Assembly (NCBI RefSeq): GCF_000705555.1
Contig: NZ_JMQN01000015.1
Span: 248,001-312,000 of the forward strand
DNA from: Marinobacterium lacunae
GTDB lineage: Bacteria > Pseudomonadota > Gammaproteobacteria > Pseudomonadales > Balneatricaceae
Direction: 5' to 3'
Length of the DNA stretch: 64,000 nt
Position numbers and translations under genes: made by a program. Below are positions 54,716 through 63,593 of this stretch, piece after piece. Under the pieces are notes generated by a model. That model had not been told where the DNA came from. It ran no database searches and saw only the letters and a program-made list of their open reading frames with translations. How positions within the stretch are numbered: the stretch's first letter is position 1; every line of letters begins with the position of its first letter.

Positions 54716-56557
54716 GTGCTTGCGTCCATGCTAAGTGTAATACGATACTTCCAAGACATCGGATCCTGCCGAGATTCGAACCCTATAATAAATAAGAGTC
54801 GTTCGCTCGTGGCCAAGCGCTCAACCGGGAGGCGGAAAAGCCAACCGCATCTATTCAGGCGGAGCAGCCTTGCGCGCCGTTACCTGCTCAGCTCACTGCT
54901 TATTGCGTTGATTCCGCTGCTGCTGTTGGCCGGGGTTTATGATGCGCTATATGTCAGAGCCCTGAATAAGGTGGCCGAGAGTCGAACCAACGCACGCATG
55001 GCGGCGACAGAGAATCTGCTGGCCAGTTTCCTGCAAGAGCGTTTGTTCGAGCTGCAGGAGTTGATCGATGACCCGGTGCTGTCCGACTACCTCGGATCCA
55101 CGCGAACCGGAGCTCTACTTCCAGATGCGGTCGATCGCACGCTTCGTCGGCAACTGGATAGCCCCTATGTATACGGTGTCATTCTCAAGCGGCGGTTCAC
55201 CTCCGCGCCGGATTGGTATCTTCCCCAATCGCTCAGGGTCGGCATCGATCTTGGCACTCTGCCGATTACGCCACTGCGTGATGCCGAACTTCTTGGCCCG
55301 GTTTCCCCGAATGTCGATCGACCGGGTTGGCTGGTGCTCAAACTGGGATTGAATCAGAGCGATAACCCGGAGCAGGCGGCTTGGCTCGGCCTGGTATTGC
55401 GTTTGACCAGTTTCACCGACCGCATGCGGGACCTCGAGCTGCAGGGGCTGCAGCAGCCTCTGCTTCGAGCGCCGAACGGTGTCTATTTGAGCCAGCTGGG
55501 TACACAGGTCGATCCCCATGCGGCACTAAGTGAACGGGATGATGTGGGCGCGGAGTTTCTGCCCGGATGGAATATTCGACTGTTGTGGTTGGGGGATCCT
55601 CTTTACTCTCCGCTGGAGTTGGCCCGTTTCGGACTGTTATTGCTGGTCTTCGCCTCCGCCATCGGCATTGTCTGGCTGGCGCGGCACCTGTCACAACGTC
55701 TCAGTGACCAGATTACCCCTCTGATAGAAGGGGCAGAGCGGGTAGCCGGAGGTGATTTCGACACGCCGCTCAATATCCGCGGCACTGCTGAGATAGGGGT
55801 GCTGGCGCTCGCACAGGAGCGCATGCGGCTGCGGCTCAAACGCCTGATTCGGGGGATGGTGGAGGTTGAGCGTCGCGCTGTGCTTGGACAGTTCGCGGCA
55901 GGTGTGGCCCATGAGATCCGCAATCCATTGGCGACCATCAAAACCAGCGTTCAGGCACTGTCGCGCAAGGAAACGGAGCCGCACCGGCTGGAGCTGATGC
56001 AGATGGTCAGCCATGAGATTGATCGCACCAACGATGTGGTGCAGCTGCTGCTCGATTACGCCCGGCCGAGGCAGGCTGAGGCGAACCGTATCAACCTGCA
56101 GGAGCTGATCGACTCGGTGAAAGTGCTGGCGGATGGCATCGCCCACAGCCATGGTATTCAGATCGAAACCGTCGTGCATGACAAGGCGGTCTACGCCTGG
56201 GCCGATCCTGCACAGGTGCGACAGATCATCATGAACCTGGTGATGAACTCGATTCAGGCGATGGAAACGATGGGCGGCACGGTGCGCCTGCAGGCGCGCC
56301 GCCAGGGGCTGTCGGCATACCTCTTCGTCAAGGATAACGGGCCCGGCGTCAGTCAGGAGCAACTGGCCTATCTTACCGAACCGTTTTACACCACCAAATC
56401 CAGCGGCACGGGGTTGGGGCTATCCATCTGCAGCCAACTGGCTCATTCGAACGATGGCAAACTGACGTTTCGCAGTGTTTCCGGGCAGGGGATGCGCGTG
56501 AGCCTGCGCTTGCCGCTGTACACCACGGACAGAGAGAAATTAGAAAGACATGAGTAG
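54716..56557 (+). CDS. Membrane sensor histidine kinase (NtrB/AtoS/DctB-like)
   Basis: 613 residues if read from the GTG at 54716; a shorter form from GTG 54809 (582 residues) is quite possible. A basic N-terminus precedes helix 1 (about 55-80), an extracytoplasmic sensor of about 220 residues, helix 2 (about 300-320) and HAMP. In the kinase core His399 lies in GVAHEIRNPLATIKTSVQAL; NLVMNSIQAM, DNGPGV and GTGLGLSICSQLA form the ATP site. This HisKA type pairs with sigma-54 activators. Its end overlaps the activator gene by eight bases, so it should phosphorylate that protein. Confidence 0.9.
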   Translation: MLASMLSVIRYFQDIGSCRDSNPIINKSRSLVAKRSTGRRKSQPHLFRRSSLARRYLLSSLLIALIPLLLLAGVYDALYVRALNKVAESRTNARMAATENLLASFLQERLFELQELIDDPVLSDYLGSTRTGALLPDAVDRTLRRQLDSPYVYGVILKRRFTSAPDWYLPQSLRVGIDLGTLPITPLRDAELLGPVSPNVDRPGWLVLKLGLNQSDNPEQAAWLGLVLRLTSFTDRMRDLELQGLQQPLLRAPNGVYLSQLGTQVDPHAALSERDDVGAEFLPGWNIRLLWLGDPLYSPLELARFGLLLLVFASAIGIVWLARHLSQRLSDQITPLIEGAERVAGGDFDTPLNIRGTAEIGVLALAQERMRLRLKRLIRGMVEVERRAVLGQFAAGVAHEIRNPLATIKTSVQALSRKETEPHRLELMQMVSHEIDRTNDVVQLLLDYARPRQAEANRINLQELIDSVKVLADGIAHSHGIQIETVVHDKAVYAWADPAQVRQIIMNLVMNSIQAMETMGGTVRLQARRQGLSAYLFVKDNGPGVSQEQLAYLTEPFYTTKSSGTGLGLSICSQLAHSNDGKLTFRSVSGQGMRVSLRLPLYTTDREKLERHE

Positions 56558-57962
56558 TCCACGTGTATTGATCGTCGATGATGAGCGGAATCTGGTACGC
56601 AGCCTAAGCTTCTCGCTGCAGGAGGAGCAGATGCATGTCGAGTCCGCCTACACCGGCAAGGACGGAATTGAAGCGGTCCGCTCGGCGCAGCCGGATATCC
56701 TGTTACTTGATCTGAACTTGCCCGACCTGTCGGGGCTTGAGGTGCTGGAGGCGATCCATGACGGCCCCGGCGCGCCGATGGTGATTATGATTTCGGCTCA
56801 TGGCGATACGCGTACAGCGGTGGAGGCGGTCAAGCGAGGCGCTCAAGACTACATCACCAAACCCTTTGATCTGGATGAGCTGGTAATGCTGATCAGGCGC
56901 TGTTACGAGCAGAAACGGCTGAGCGATGAAGTGCAGTATTACCGCACCCAGATGGCGGATCACAGCGGGTTGATCGGTGACGGTCCGGCTATGCAGGAGC
57001 TGCGCCGTCAGGTCTCGCGTATCGGTGCCAGCTCGGTTAAGACCATCCTGCTGCTAGGCCCTTCGGGTGGCGGCAAAACCCTGGTTGCAAAGGCGCTGCA
57101 CAATGTCAGAAATCCGGATGCCGCATTCGTATCCGTTAACTGTGCCTCGCTGCCGGAGAGTCTGCTCGAGGCTGAGCTGTTTGGCGCTGAACGTGGGGCG
57201 TATACCGGTGCCGACAAAAAGCGTAGCGGGCTGGTTGAACTGGCGGACGGCGGTACGCTGTTTTTGGATGAGATCGGCGAGCTGCCCCTGGCACTGCAGG
57301 CGAAACTGCTGACCTTTCTCGAGACGCATCGCTTTCGTGCCGTGGGGGGGACCGTCGAGCGCAGTGCGGATATCAGAATCATCGCCGCGACCAATCGAGA
57401 TCTACAGGCGGAGTCAGCGGCAGGACGTTTTCGCGAGGATCTCTACTACCGCTTGAATGTGATGCCGCTGAGCGTCCCCGCCCTGGTGGAGCGGTGTGAG
57501 GATCTCCCGGCCCTGCTGGCCTATTTCGTCGACGAGTTTGCCCGCCAGGAGGGGTGTCAGCCGATCTCGCTGTCGGCAGAGGCGGCGGCGCGTTTGCGTG
57601 CCTACCACTGGCCGGGGAACGTGCGCGAGCTGCGCAACATGATCGAGCGGCTGACAATTCTCTATTCCGGCAGTGAAATTGGTGTTGCGGAGCTGCCAGT
57701 GGAGATTCAGCACTCCGCACTGCCGGCGGAGAGAAGCCTGGACAGTGGCGCATCGGCGCAGAATGTGGCGAGAGATGACGGCGCCGAGATGACTCCCGAC
57801 GGCATGCTGGCCGAGGAGATCATGCAGCGTGAGCGGGAGTACATACTGGAAGCGCTTAATCGGGCCAACGGCCGCAAAGGGATGGCAGCCGAATGGCTGG
57901 GCATATCGCGGCACGCGCTGAAGCGGCGTATGCAGAAGCTAAAGTTGGGCGACTATGAATAA
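56550..57962 (+). CDS. Sigma-54-dependent response regulator (NtrC/AtoC family)
   Basis: An enhancer-binding activator of 470 residues. The receiver (1-125) has phospho-acceptor Asp54 in LLLDLNLPDL. The AAA+ domain (about 145-380) has Walker A GPSGGGKT and the sigma-54 contact loop GAYTGA, an accepted variant of GAFTGA; GGTLFLDEIGELPLALQAKL and the arginine-finger region REDLYYRLNVMPLSVP follow. The Fis-type HTH at the C-terminus reads GMAAEWLGISRHALKRRMQK. It overlaps both the kinase gene and the next binding-protein gene by eight bases. Its likely target is the promoter at 59361. Confidence 0.93.
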   Translation: MSSPRVLIVDDERNLVRSLSFSLQEEQMHVESAYTGKDGIEAVRSAQPDILLLDLNLPDLSGLEVLEAIHDGPGAPMVIMISAHGDTRTAVEAVKRGAQDYITKPFDLDELVMLIRRCYEQKRLSDEVQYYRTQMADHSGLIGDGPAMQELRRQVSRIGASSVKTILLLGPSGGGKTLVAKALHNVRNPDAAFVSVNCASLPESLLEAELFGAERGAYTGADKKRSGLVELADGGTLFLDEIGELPLALQAKLLTFLETHRFRAVGGTVERSADIRIIAATNRDLQAESAAGRFREDLYYRLNVMPLSVPALVERCEDLPALLAYFVDEFARQEGCQPISLSAEAAARLRAYHWPGNVRELRNMIERLTILYSGSEIGVAELPVEIQHSALPAERSLDSGASAQNVARDDGAEMTPDGMLAEEIMQREREYILEALNRANGRKGMAAEWLGISRHALKRRMQKLKLGDYE

Positions 57963-59229
57963 CCTGAGGCCGGCAGTACCCGTTTTGCGGGCCGGAATAA
58001 TGCTTCTGCTGACGCTGCTTTGCTCTCTTTATGCGTTCAGAGCGGCGGCTTACGACGAGATGGGGGCGACGGCCGATGATGCCGATATCGTGGTCGGTTG
58101 CCTGTTCCCGATGTCGGGCCGCGCAGGTGTGCTGGGGCGGGATTCGGTGGTAGGGATCAAGCTGGGCCTGGAGTACCTTGCGCGCGAGCCGGGCAACTGG
58201 CCGAAACTCAGGGTGATACTGGGTGATACCAAGTCCAAGCGCGCCACTGCGGTTGGTGTGGCGGAACGGTTTATCAACGACTACTCGGCGGGCTTTCTCT
58301 GCGGTGTCGTCAACTCCTCGGTGGCGGTGGAGGTGTCGGAACTGTCGCGTGAGCGCGGCGTGATTATGATCGGGACGGACCATGCATCCTCGCGTCTGAC
58401 CGGGGAGCTGTTGCACAAGGGATACTTCCGGGTTACCAACGACTCCTGGCAGTCGATGGCGGCGGGCGCGCTCTATGTAAAGGAGCGCTTTGCCGACACC
58501 CTTGCCAGGCGTCCGCTCTCGCTGGCGTACCTGGGGCCCGACTACGAGTATGGCTATCAGGTGTGGAGCGACTTTCGTTCGGCACTGGACCGCTTCGGCG
58601 TGCCCTACGAGGTGGTCCGAGTACTCTGGCCCAATCTCAACGAGCCGGACTACAGCCGCTATATCAGCGAGTTGATCTCGGCCAAACCGGATTTAGTGGT
58701 GAACAGCCTCTGGGGGGGCGATATCGTTGCATTCGTCAATCAGGCGATTGAGACGCCGCTGTTCAAAACGACCACTTTCGCCAATTTCGAGAAAGGTGCC
58801 GACTATGAGATCTTCTCGCAACTGGGCGCCAAGATGCCACAAGGACTGCTGCTCTCCTCTAGGCACCACGTGAACTGGCCCGATACCGAGTTAAACCGCT
58901 GGTTTGTCAATCAATTTCACAACGAAACTGGCTATTTCCCCTCCTCCGGTGCGGAAGGCGCGTTTGCCGGTATCCTGGCGATTGCACAGGCAGGTCGAGC
59001 GGTCGGTCCGCCCTACAACGACCGTGAGGCACTGATTGCCGCGCTTGAGGGGATGAAAATAAAGCTGCCGGAAGATCCGGACGGTTTTACATCGACCATC
59101 GATCCGGTCACCCACCAGATCCAGCAGGTGATGGCCGTTGGCGAGACGGTGGAAAACCGGGCCTATCCGCCGGCGCGGGTGATGCTGGGTAATTGGCGTG
59201 TCTACTACCCGCGCGACCTTGAGCGTTGA
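57955..59229 (+). CDS. Type 1 periplasmic binding protein, probable ligand sensor for the kinase
   Basis: A 424-residue leucine/amide-type (Peripla_BP_6) binding protein with a signal peptide (about 1-33). Family elements are VVGCLFPMSGRAGVLGRDSV, LAYLGPDYEYGYQVWSDF and LVVNSLWGGDIVAFVNQAI, and near the end EGAFAGILAIAQAGRAV. It belongs to the same class as the transporter's own binding protein at 59501. It sits inside the two-component unit, overlapping the response-regulator gene by eight bases and separated from the transporter by a new promoter. A role in presenting ligand to the kinase is inferred. It could also be a second binding protein of the transporter. Confidence 0.87.
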   Translation: MNNLRPAVPVLRAGIMLLLTLLCSLYAFRAAAYDEMGATADDADIVVGCLFPMSGRAGVLGRDSVVGIKLGLEYLAREPGNWPKLRVILGDTKSKRATAVGVAERFINDYSAGFLCGVVNSSVAVEVSELSRERGVIMIGTDHASSRLTGELLHKGYFRVTNDSWQSMAAGALYVKERFADTLARRPLSLAYLGPDYEYGYQVWSDFRSALDRFGVPYEVVRVLWPNLNEPDYSRYISELISAKPDLVVNSLWGGDIVAFVNQAIETPLFKTTTFANFEKGADYEIFSQLGAKMPQGLLLSSRHHVNWPDTELNRWFVNQFHNETGYFPSSGAEGAFAGILAIAQAGRAVGPPYNDREALIAALEGMKIKLPEDPDGFTSTIDPVTHQIQQVMAVGETVENRAYPPARVMLGNWRVYYPRDLER

Positions 59230-59239
59230 CCCAACAGGT

Positions 59240-59288
59240 TGAGCGGAAAACGCTCATGGTGCGCTCATAACCCGAGCGGTTACCGCTC
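59240..59288. promoter_or_regulatory. Paired GAGCG/CGCTC palindromes, candidate enhancer sites
   Basis: TGAGCG-GAAAA-CGCTCA (59240-59256) and GAGCGGT-T-ACCGCTC (59274-59288) are perfect dyads with the same half-site and centres 33 bases apart, with a further CGCTCA at 59262. They lie 100-140 bases upstream of the predicted sigma-54 start, where NtrC-type activators bind. The second dyad is followed by TTTTT and could also end the upstream transcript. Confidence 0.7.
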
Positions 59289-59360
59289 ATCTTTTTCGTG
59301 AATGACCGAGTTTGTAAAATAATATCAATAAAAACAATTTGATATATCGTATTTCCTGAG

Positions 59361-59376
59361 TGGCATGAGGGTTGCT
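59361..59376 (+). promoter_or_regulatory. Sigma-54 (-24/-12) promoter of the ABC operon
   Basis: TGGCAT, five bases, TTGCT: the invariant GG and GC doublets are 10 bases apart and agree with the consensus at all but one position. Transcription should begin near 59387, about 115 bases before the binding-protein ATG. Confidence 0.85.
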
Positions 59377-59500
59377 GTATACAGGTCGCAGCGATGCATC
59401 GTTGCATTATCCCCAGCCGTTTCGGATCGATCAGGCATTAGCCGTCGGTTCGCTGCGCTGACATCACCTGAACAGATAACAACAATACTCAGGAGCCATT

Positions 59501-60781
59501 ATGCGATTGGATTCACTAAAACCCCTGTCCCTTGCCTGTGCAGTTGCTGCCGGTACCTTGGTCACCAGCGTGCAGGCCGCCGAGGAGTATAAGCTCGGCC
59601 TGGTCACCTTCCTCTCCGGCGCCGCATCCGGACCCTTTGGCATCCCCGCCAAGAATGCGGCTGATCTGGTTATCGATGCGATCAATGACGGTACGCTGCC
59701 GGCGCCGATCAGCGGCAAGGGGATCGACGGTCGTCAGATCAAACCCATCTATGTCGATGAGGCGGGGGGGGCAACCAAGCAGACCGCGGAGTATCGCAAC
59801 CTCGTGGACCGTGAAGGTGTGGACAGCATCGTCGGCTATATCTCCTCAGGAGACTGTCTGGCGATTCCGCCGGTGGCGGAAGAGCTGAAGACGCTGACGG
59901 TGCTGTTTGACTGCGGCACGCCGCGCGTGTTCGAGGAGGGTGATTACAAGTATGTGTTTCGCAGCCACTCTACCGCCAGCATGGATAACATCGCAGCGGC
60001 ACGGTATATCAACGAAACCGTCGATAGCCTGAAAAGCATCTCCGGCATAAATCAGAACTATTCCTGGGGCCACGACAGCTGGAGAGACTTCACCGAAACG
60101 CTGAAGGTACTGCGCAGTGGCGATATCGAAATAACCACCGAACAGTTCCCGAAACTTTTCGCTGGCCAGTATGGCGCTGAAATATCCGCCCTGATGGTCA
60201 AGCCGGCGGATGTGGTACACACCTCGTTCTGGGGCGGCGATACCGATGCATTGGTGCTTCAGGCGGCGGCGCGTGGACTGCTTGAAGATAACCAGATGAT
60301 ATTCACCGCCGGGGAGACCGCATTGAACAGCCTCGGCGAACATCTTCCCGATGGCGTTATTATCGGCGCCCGCGGCCCGTTTGGGCCCTTCGCCCCCGAA
60401 AGTGAACTCAATACCTGGTTCCAGAGCGAGTTCACCAAGCGTTTCGGTACCCCGCCGACCTACCCGGCTTATCACATGGCGCAAGCGGTCATCGGTCTGA
60501 AGCTGGCGTACGACAAGGCTGGCGCAGACGCCACCACCGAGCAGGTGATCGACGCCTTCGAATACATGGAGTTCGAGGGTCCGGGCGGAAAGGTCAGCAT
60601 GAATCGTGGCAAGGGCCATCAAGCGGCCACCGAGATGGTTTATGGCCGACTGACCCGTAGCAATGGCGAGATCGGCTTTACCGATGTGCGCCGTTATGCG
60701 GCGGACTGCGTAAACCCGCCGGAAGGTGCCATCACCGAAGAGTGGATCAAGGCCGGCATGCCAGGAGCCAAGTGCGACTGA
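59501..60781 (+). CDS. Branched-chain/amide-type ABC transporter substrate-binding protein
   Basis: A 426-residue periplasmic receptor with a signal peptide (about 1-26, ending VTSVQAA). The Peripla_BP_6 fold shows KLGLVTFLSGAASGPFGIPA and SIVGYISSGDCLAIPPVAEE, and later NQNYSWGHDSWRDF. AGGAGC precedes the ATG. It leads an operon of two permeases and two ATPases. The HAAT family takes branched-chain amino acids, amides, urea or aromatic compounds. The UrtA (urea) signature is absent to my eye, so the ligand stays open. Confidence 0.9.
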   Translation: MRLDSLKPLSLACAVAAGTLVTSVQAAEEYKLGLVTFLSGAASGPFGIPAKNAADLVIDAINDGTLPAPISGKGIDGRQIKPIYVDEAGGATKQTAEYRNLVDREGVDSIVGYISSGDCLAIPPVAEELKTLTVLFDCGTPRVFEEGDYKYVFRSHSTASMDNIAAARYINETVDSLKSISGINQNYSWGHDSWRDFTETLKVLRSGDIEITTEQFPKLFAGQYGAEISALMVKPADVVHTSFWGGDTDALVLQAAARGLLEDNQMIFTAGETALNSLGEHLPDGVIIGARGPFGPFAPESELNTWFQSEFTKRFGTPPTYPAYHMAQAVIGLKLAYDKAGADATTEQVIDAFEYMEFEGPGGKVSMNRGKGHQAATEMVYGRLTRSNGEIGFTDVRRYAADCVNPPEGAITEEWIKAGMPGAKCD

Positions 60782-60935
60782 TCCGCAAACCGAGGTCGGC
60801 GCTTGGCTGAACCGGCCGAGCGCCACGCCTTGGAGTTACCCGCAACTATCCGCAATGACCCGACACGTAGGGAGAGCCGAACTCTCTCTGTGCAGTCTGC
60901 TGCGCGCCTTTGGCGCGAAGGTATGGGATGTAGTA

Positions 60936-61832
60936 ATGACACAACTACTCGCAATTATTATCGATGGCGTCGTCTACGCCTCCTGGCTGTTCATTATCGC
61001 GGCCGGATTGACGCTGATCTATGGCGTCATGCGCATACTGAATATGGCGCATGGCAGTTTTTACGCTATCGGCGCTTATGCCGGTGCCGGAATGGTCGGC
61101 TGGTATTTTTCGACCGGCTCCGTGCCCTGGCTCAGTTTTGCCGTGCTGATCGGCGCCGCCCTGATTGCCGGGCTGTTCATCGGCCTGTTGATCGAGCGTG
61201 GGCTCCTGCGCTTCATGTATGGACGTAATGAGGTGGTCATGATTCTGGTCACCTATGCGATCCTGCTGATCCTGGAGGATGCGATCAAGTTGATCTGGGG
61301 GGTGGAACCCTACTTCGCTTACCAGCCCTATTCGCTGCTCGGCCGAACCAAACTGGCCGGACTCTCCTTTGCCAATTACGACTTCATGCTCATCGTTGTC
61401 AGCACCCTGATTGGCCTGGCGCTCTGGTACGGCCTGAACCGCACCCGCAACGGCAAGCTGCTGCGGGTGGTGATTCATGACCGCGAAATCGCGCAGGCGC
61501 TGGGTATCAACGTGTCCCGCATCTTTACCATCACCTTCCTGATTGGTGCTGGACTGGGGGCCCTGGCTGGCGCGTTGACGGCGCCGGGGCTTTCCGTTGT
61601 CCCGGGCATCGGTATCGAGGTGATTGTGCTGGCCTTTGCCGTTGTCGTTATCGGCGGACTGGGTAGCGTTTCCGGTGCGTTAGTCGGCGCGTTAATTGTT
61701 GGTCTTGCACGCGCCGCCGCCGTGCATCTCTACCCTGAGGTCGAACTGTTCGTCATCTACGCGGTGATGGGTCTGGTGCTTGCGATCCGTCCTCAAGGGC
61801 TCTTTGCCGTGGCCAGTGCGAGGAAAATCTGA
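60936..61832 (+). CDS. ABC transporter permease, LivH type
   Basis: A 298-residue inner-membrane permease with about eight helices. The LivH pattern is strong: IIAAGLTLIYGVMRILNMAH, GSFYAIGAYAGA, then near the C-terminus VVVIGGLGSVSGALVGALIV and AIRPQGLF. I take ATG 60936, where the sequence matches family starts, rather than an open extension of 70 residues. The stop shares a base with the next start. Confidence 0.9.
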   Translation: MTQLLAIIIDGVVYASWLFIIAAGLTLIYGVMRILNMAHGSFYAIGAYAGAGMVGWYFSTGSVPWLSFAVLIGAALIAGLFIGLLIERGLLRFMYGRNEVVMILVTYAILLILEDAIKLIWGVEPYFAYQPYSLLGRTKLAGLSFANYDFMLIVVSTLIGLALWYGLNRTRNGKLLRVVIHDREIAQALGINVSRIFTITFLIGAGLGALAGALTAPGLSVVPGIGIEVIVLAFAVVVIGGLGSVSGALVGALIVGLARAAAVHLYPEVELFVIYAVMGLVLAIRPQGLFAVASARKI

Positions 61833-62773
61833 TGCAGACTAAGAGTATTTTATTGTTGATAGGCGGTGCGCTGGGCCTGTTTGTGCTTGGCCTGCTGGTG
61901 CCCGAATGGCTCTCCTACCTGATGATCATCGCAATGGGCAAGGGGATCGTGGTACTGGGTGTCGTATTACTGATGCGTGCGGGACTGGTCTCGTTTGGCC
62001 AGGGGCTCTACTACTGCATCGGTGCATACGTCGCCGGCACGTTGACGCAGTTTGCCGGTATCAGTGACGTGCTGCTGATTCTGCTGGCCTCCATCGCCGC
62101 CTCGGTGCTGGTGGCGGCTCTGGTGGGGCTTTTGTTGTGCCGTTATCGCGGCATCTTCTTTGCCATGTTTTCGATGGCATTTTCGATGATCCTGTACGGC
62201 CTGCTGGTACGCAGCTCTGTCTTGGGTTCGACCGACGGCTTCAACGTTCTGCGTCCGAGTCTGCTTGGCTGGGTACCGTCCGACGACGCCTCGAGCGATC
62301 TGGTGCTGGCCGTCGCGGTGGTCATGGTCATGATACTTGGATCACTGATGTGGCTCTATTTCCGCTCACTTTCCGGCTACGCCGGGGAAGCGGTGCGGGA
62401 GAACGAGATCCGCGTCGAGTACCTGGGCACATCGGTGTTTCGCATCATCTACACAAAGTATCTGATCGCGGCAGCACTAGCTGGCATCGGTGGCACTGTT
62501 ACCGCGTTGGTCAGTGGCCATGTCGACCCGGAGATGGCGTATTGGACGACGTCCGGTGAGTTTGTCTTTATCGCGCTGATGGGGGGCACATCCCATGTGG
62601 CGGCACCTATGGTCGGTGCCGGGCTGTTCGAACTGTTGCGCACCTACGCGTTCGCCATCGCTCCTTACACCTGGCAGATGATCCTGGGCAGCACGCTGCT
62701 GTTGATCATCATCTTCCTGCCCTCCGGCCTGTGGTCGCTGGTCAGCCGCTTCAGCCGTCAAGCCCGAGGATAA
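61832..62773 (+). CDS. ABC transporter permease, LivM type
   Basis: A 313-residue permease partner with about nine helices. The LivM motif MRAGLVSFGQGLYYCIGAYV, the FFAMFSMAFSMILYGLLVRS segment and AVRENEIRVEYLG are typical. It begins at an overlapping TGATG, so translation is coupled to the LivH-type gene, and is four bases from the next gene. Confidence 0.9.
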   Translation: MQTKSILLLIGGALGLFVLGLLVPEWLSYLMIIAMGKGIVVLGVVLLMRAGLVSFGQGLYYCIGAYVAGTLTQFAGISDVLLILLASIAASVLVAALVGLLLCRYRGIFFAMFSMAFSMILYGLLVRSSVLGSTDGFNVLRPSLLGWVPSDDASSDLVLAVAVVMVMILGSLMWLYFRSLSGYAGEAVRENEIRVEYLGTSVFRIIYTKYLIAAALAGIGGTVTALVSGHVDPEMAYWTTSGEFVFIALMGGTSHVAAPMVGAGLFELLRTYAFAIAPYTWQMILGSTLLLIIIFLPSGLWSLVSRFSRQARG

Positions 62774-62777
62774 GTCG

Positions 62778-63593
62778 ATGAGTGCACTGCTGGAAACCAG
62801 AAACTTAGAACGTAGCTTTGGTGCCGTAACCGCCGCTGTCGATATCAATGTGTCGATAAACGCCGGCGAAGTCGTGGGTGTGATCGGCTCCAATGGCGCG
62901 GGCAAAACTACCTTTATCAATATGGTGACGGGCTATCTGAAACCCTCCGCCGGTGAAATCCTGGTCGATGGCCGCAGCATCGTCGGCTTGCAGCCCCGTG
63001 CTGTCGTCCGCGCCGGTGTGGGGCGCTCCTTCCAGGTCGCACAACTCTTCCCGGAGCTGAGCGTACTCGACAACGTGCTGGTGGCCCTGGGGCTGTCAGT
63101 CGATCGCAAGCTGACGTTGCTGCGCCCGTTGCACTCCCAGAAACGCCGACGTAAAGCGCTGGAGATACTGGCTGAATATGAGATCGCCGGTCACGCCGAT
63201 GAGGTGGTGGCGACGCTGCCGCAGGGGGTCAGGAAGCTTTTGGATATCGCCATGGCGATGCTGTCATCGCCCCGCCTGATGCTGCTCGACGAGCCGACGT
63301 CGGGAGTCGCGATAGAGGATAAGTTCGCGCTGATGGAAACGGTAATGAATAGGGTGCGCAAAAGTAATGCCGCGACACTGTTCGTGGAGCACGACATGGA
63401 TGTGGTGCAGCGCTACGCCGACCGGGTATTGGCCTTTTACGACGGCCGTATCCTGGCGGACGGTACAACAGCCAAGGTGTTGTCGGACCCGAAGGTGCAG
63501 GAGCTGGTGGTGGGTCACCATCTGGATATCGAGGTGGACAGCGCCGACGCATACGAATCGACCGTTGTCCCTATGGAGGTTCGCAATGCTTAA
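62778..63593 (+). CDS. ABC transporter ATPase, LivG type
   Basis: A 271-residue nucleotide-binding subunit. Walker A is GSNGAGKTT (near 40) and the LivG-specific GVGRSFQVAQLFPELSVLDN follows. The signature position reads TLPQGVRKLLDIAMAM in place of LSGGQ-type text, common in this family. Walker B is LMLLDEPTSGV and the switch is FVEHDMDVV. Its end overlaps the livF-type gene by eight bases. Confidence 0.92.
   Translation: MSALLETRNLERSFGAVTAAVDINVSINAGEVVGVIGSNGAGKTTFINMVTGYLKPSAGEILVDGRSIVGLQPRAVVRAGVGRSFQVAQLFPELSVLDNVLVALGLSVDRKLTLLRPLHSQKRRRKALEILAEYEIAGHADEVVATLPQGVRKLLDIAMAMLSSPRLMLLDEPTSGVAIEDKFALMETVMNRVRKSNAATLFVEHDMDVVQRYADRVLAFYDGRILADGTTAKVLSDPKVQELVVGHHLDIEVDSADAYESTVVPMEVRNA

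Noticed and set aside
54773-54783. GATTCGAACCC, which looks like a tRNA T-loop on the minus strand
   Set aside because: The flanking bases do not form a T-stem or acceptor stem, so no tRNA or clear attachment site is supported.
59274-59293. GAGCGG/CCGCTC hairpin followed by ATCTTTTTC read as a simple terminator
   Set aside because: It may end the upstream transcript, but the matching dyad at 59240 and the sigma-54 promoter make a regulator site the better explanation; not listed separately.
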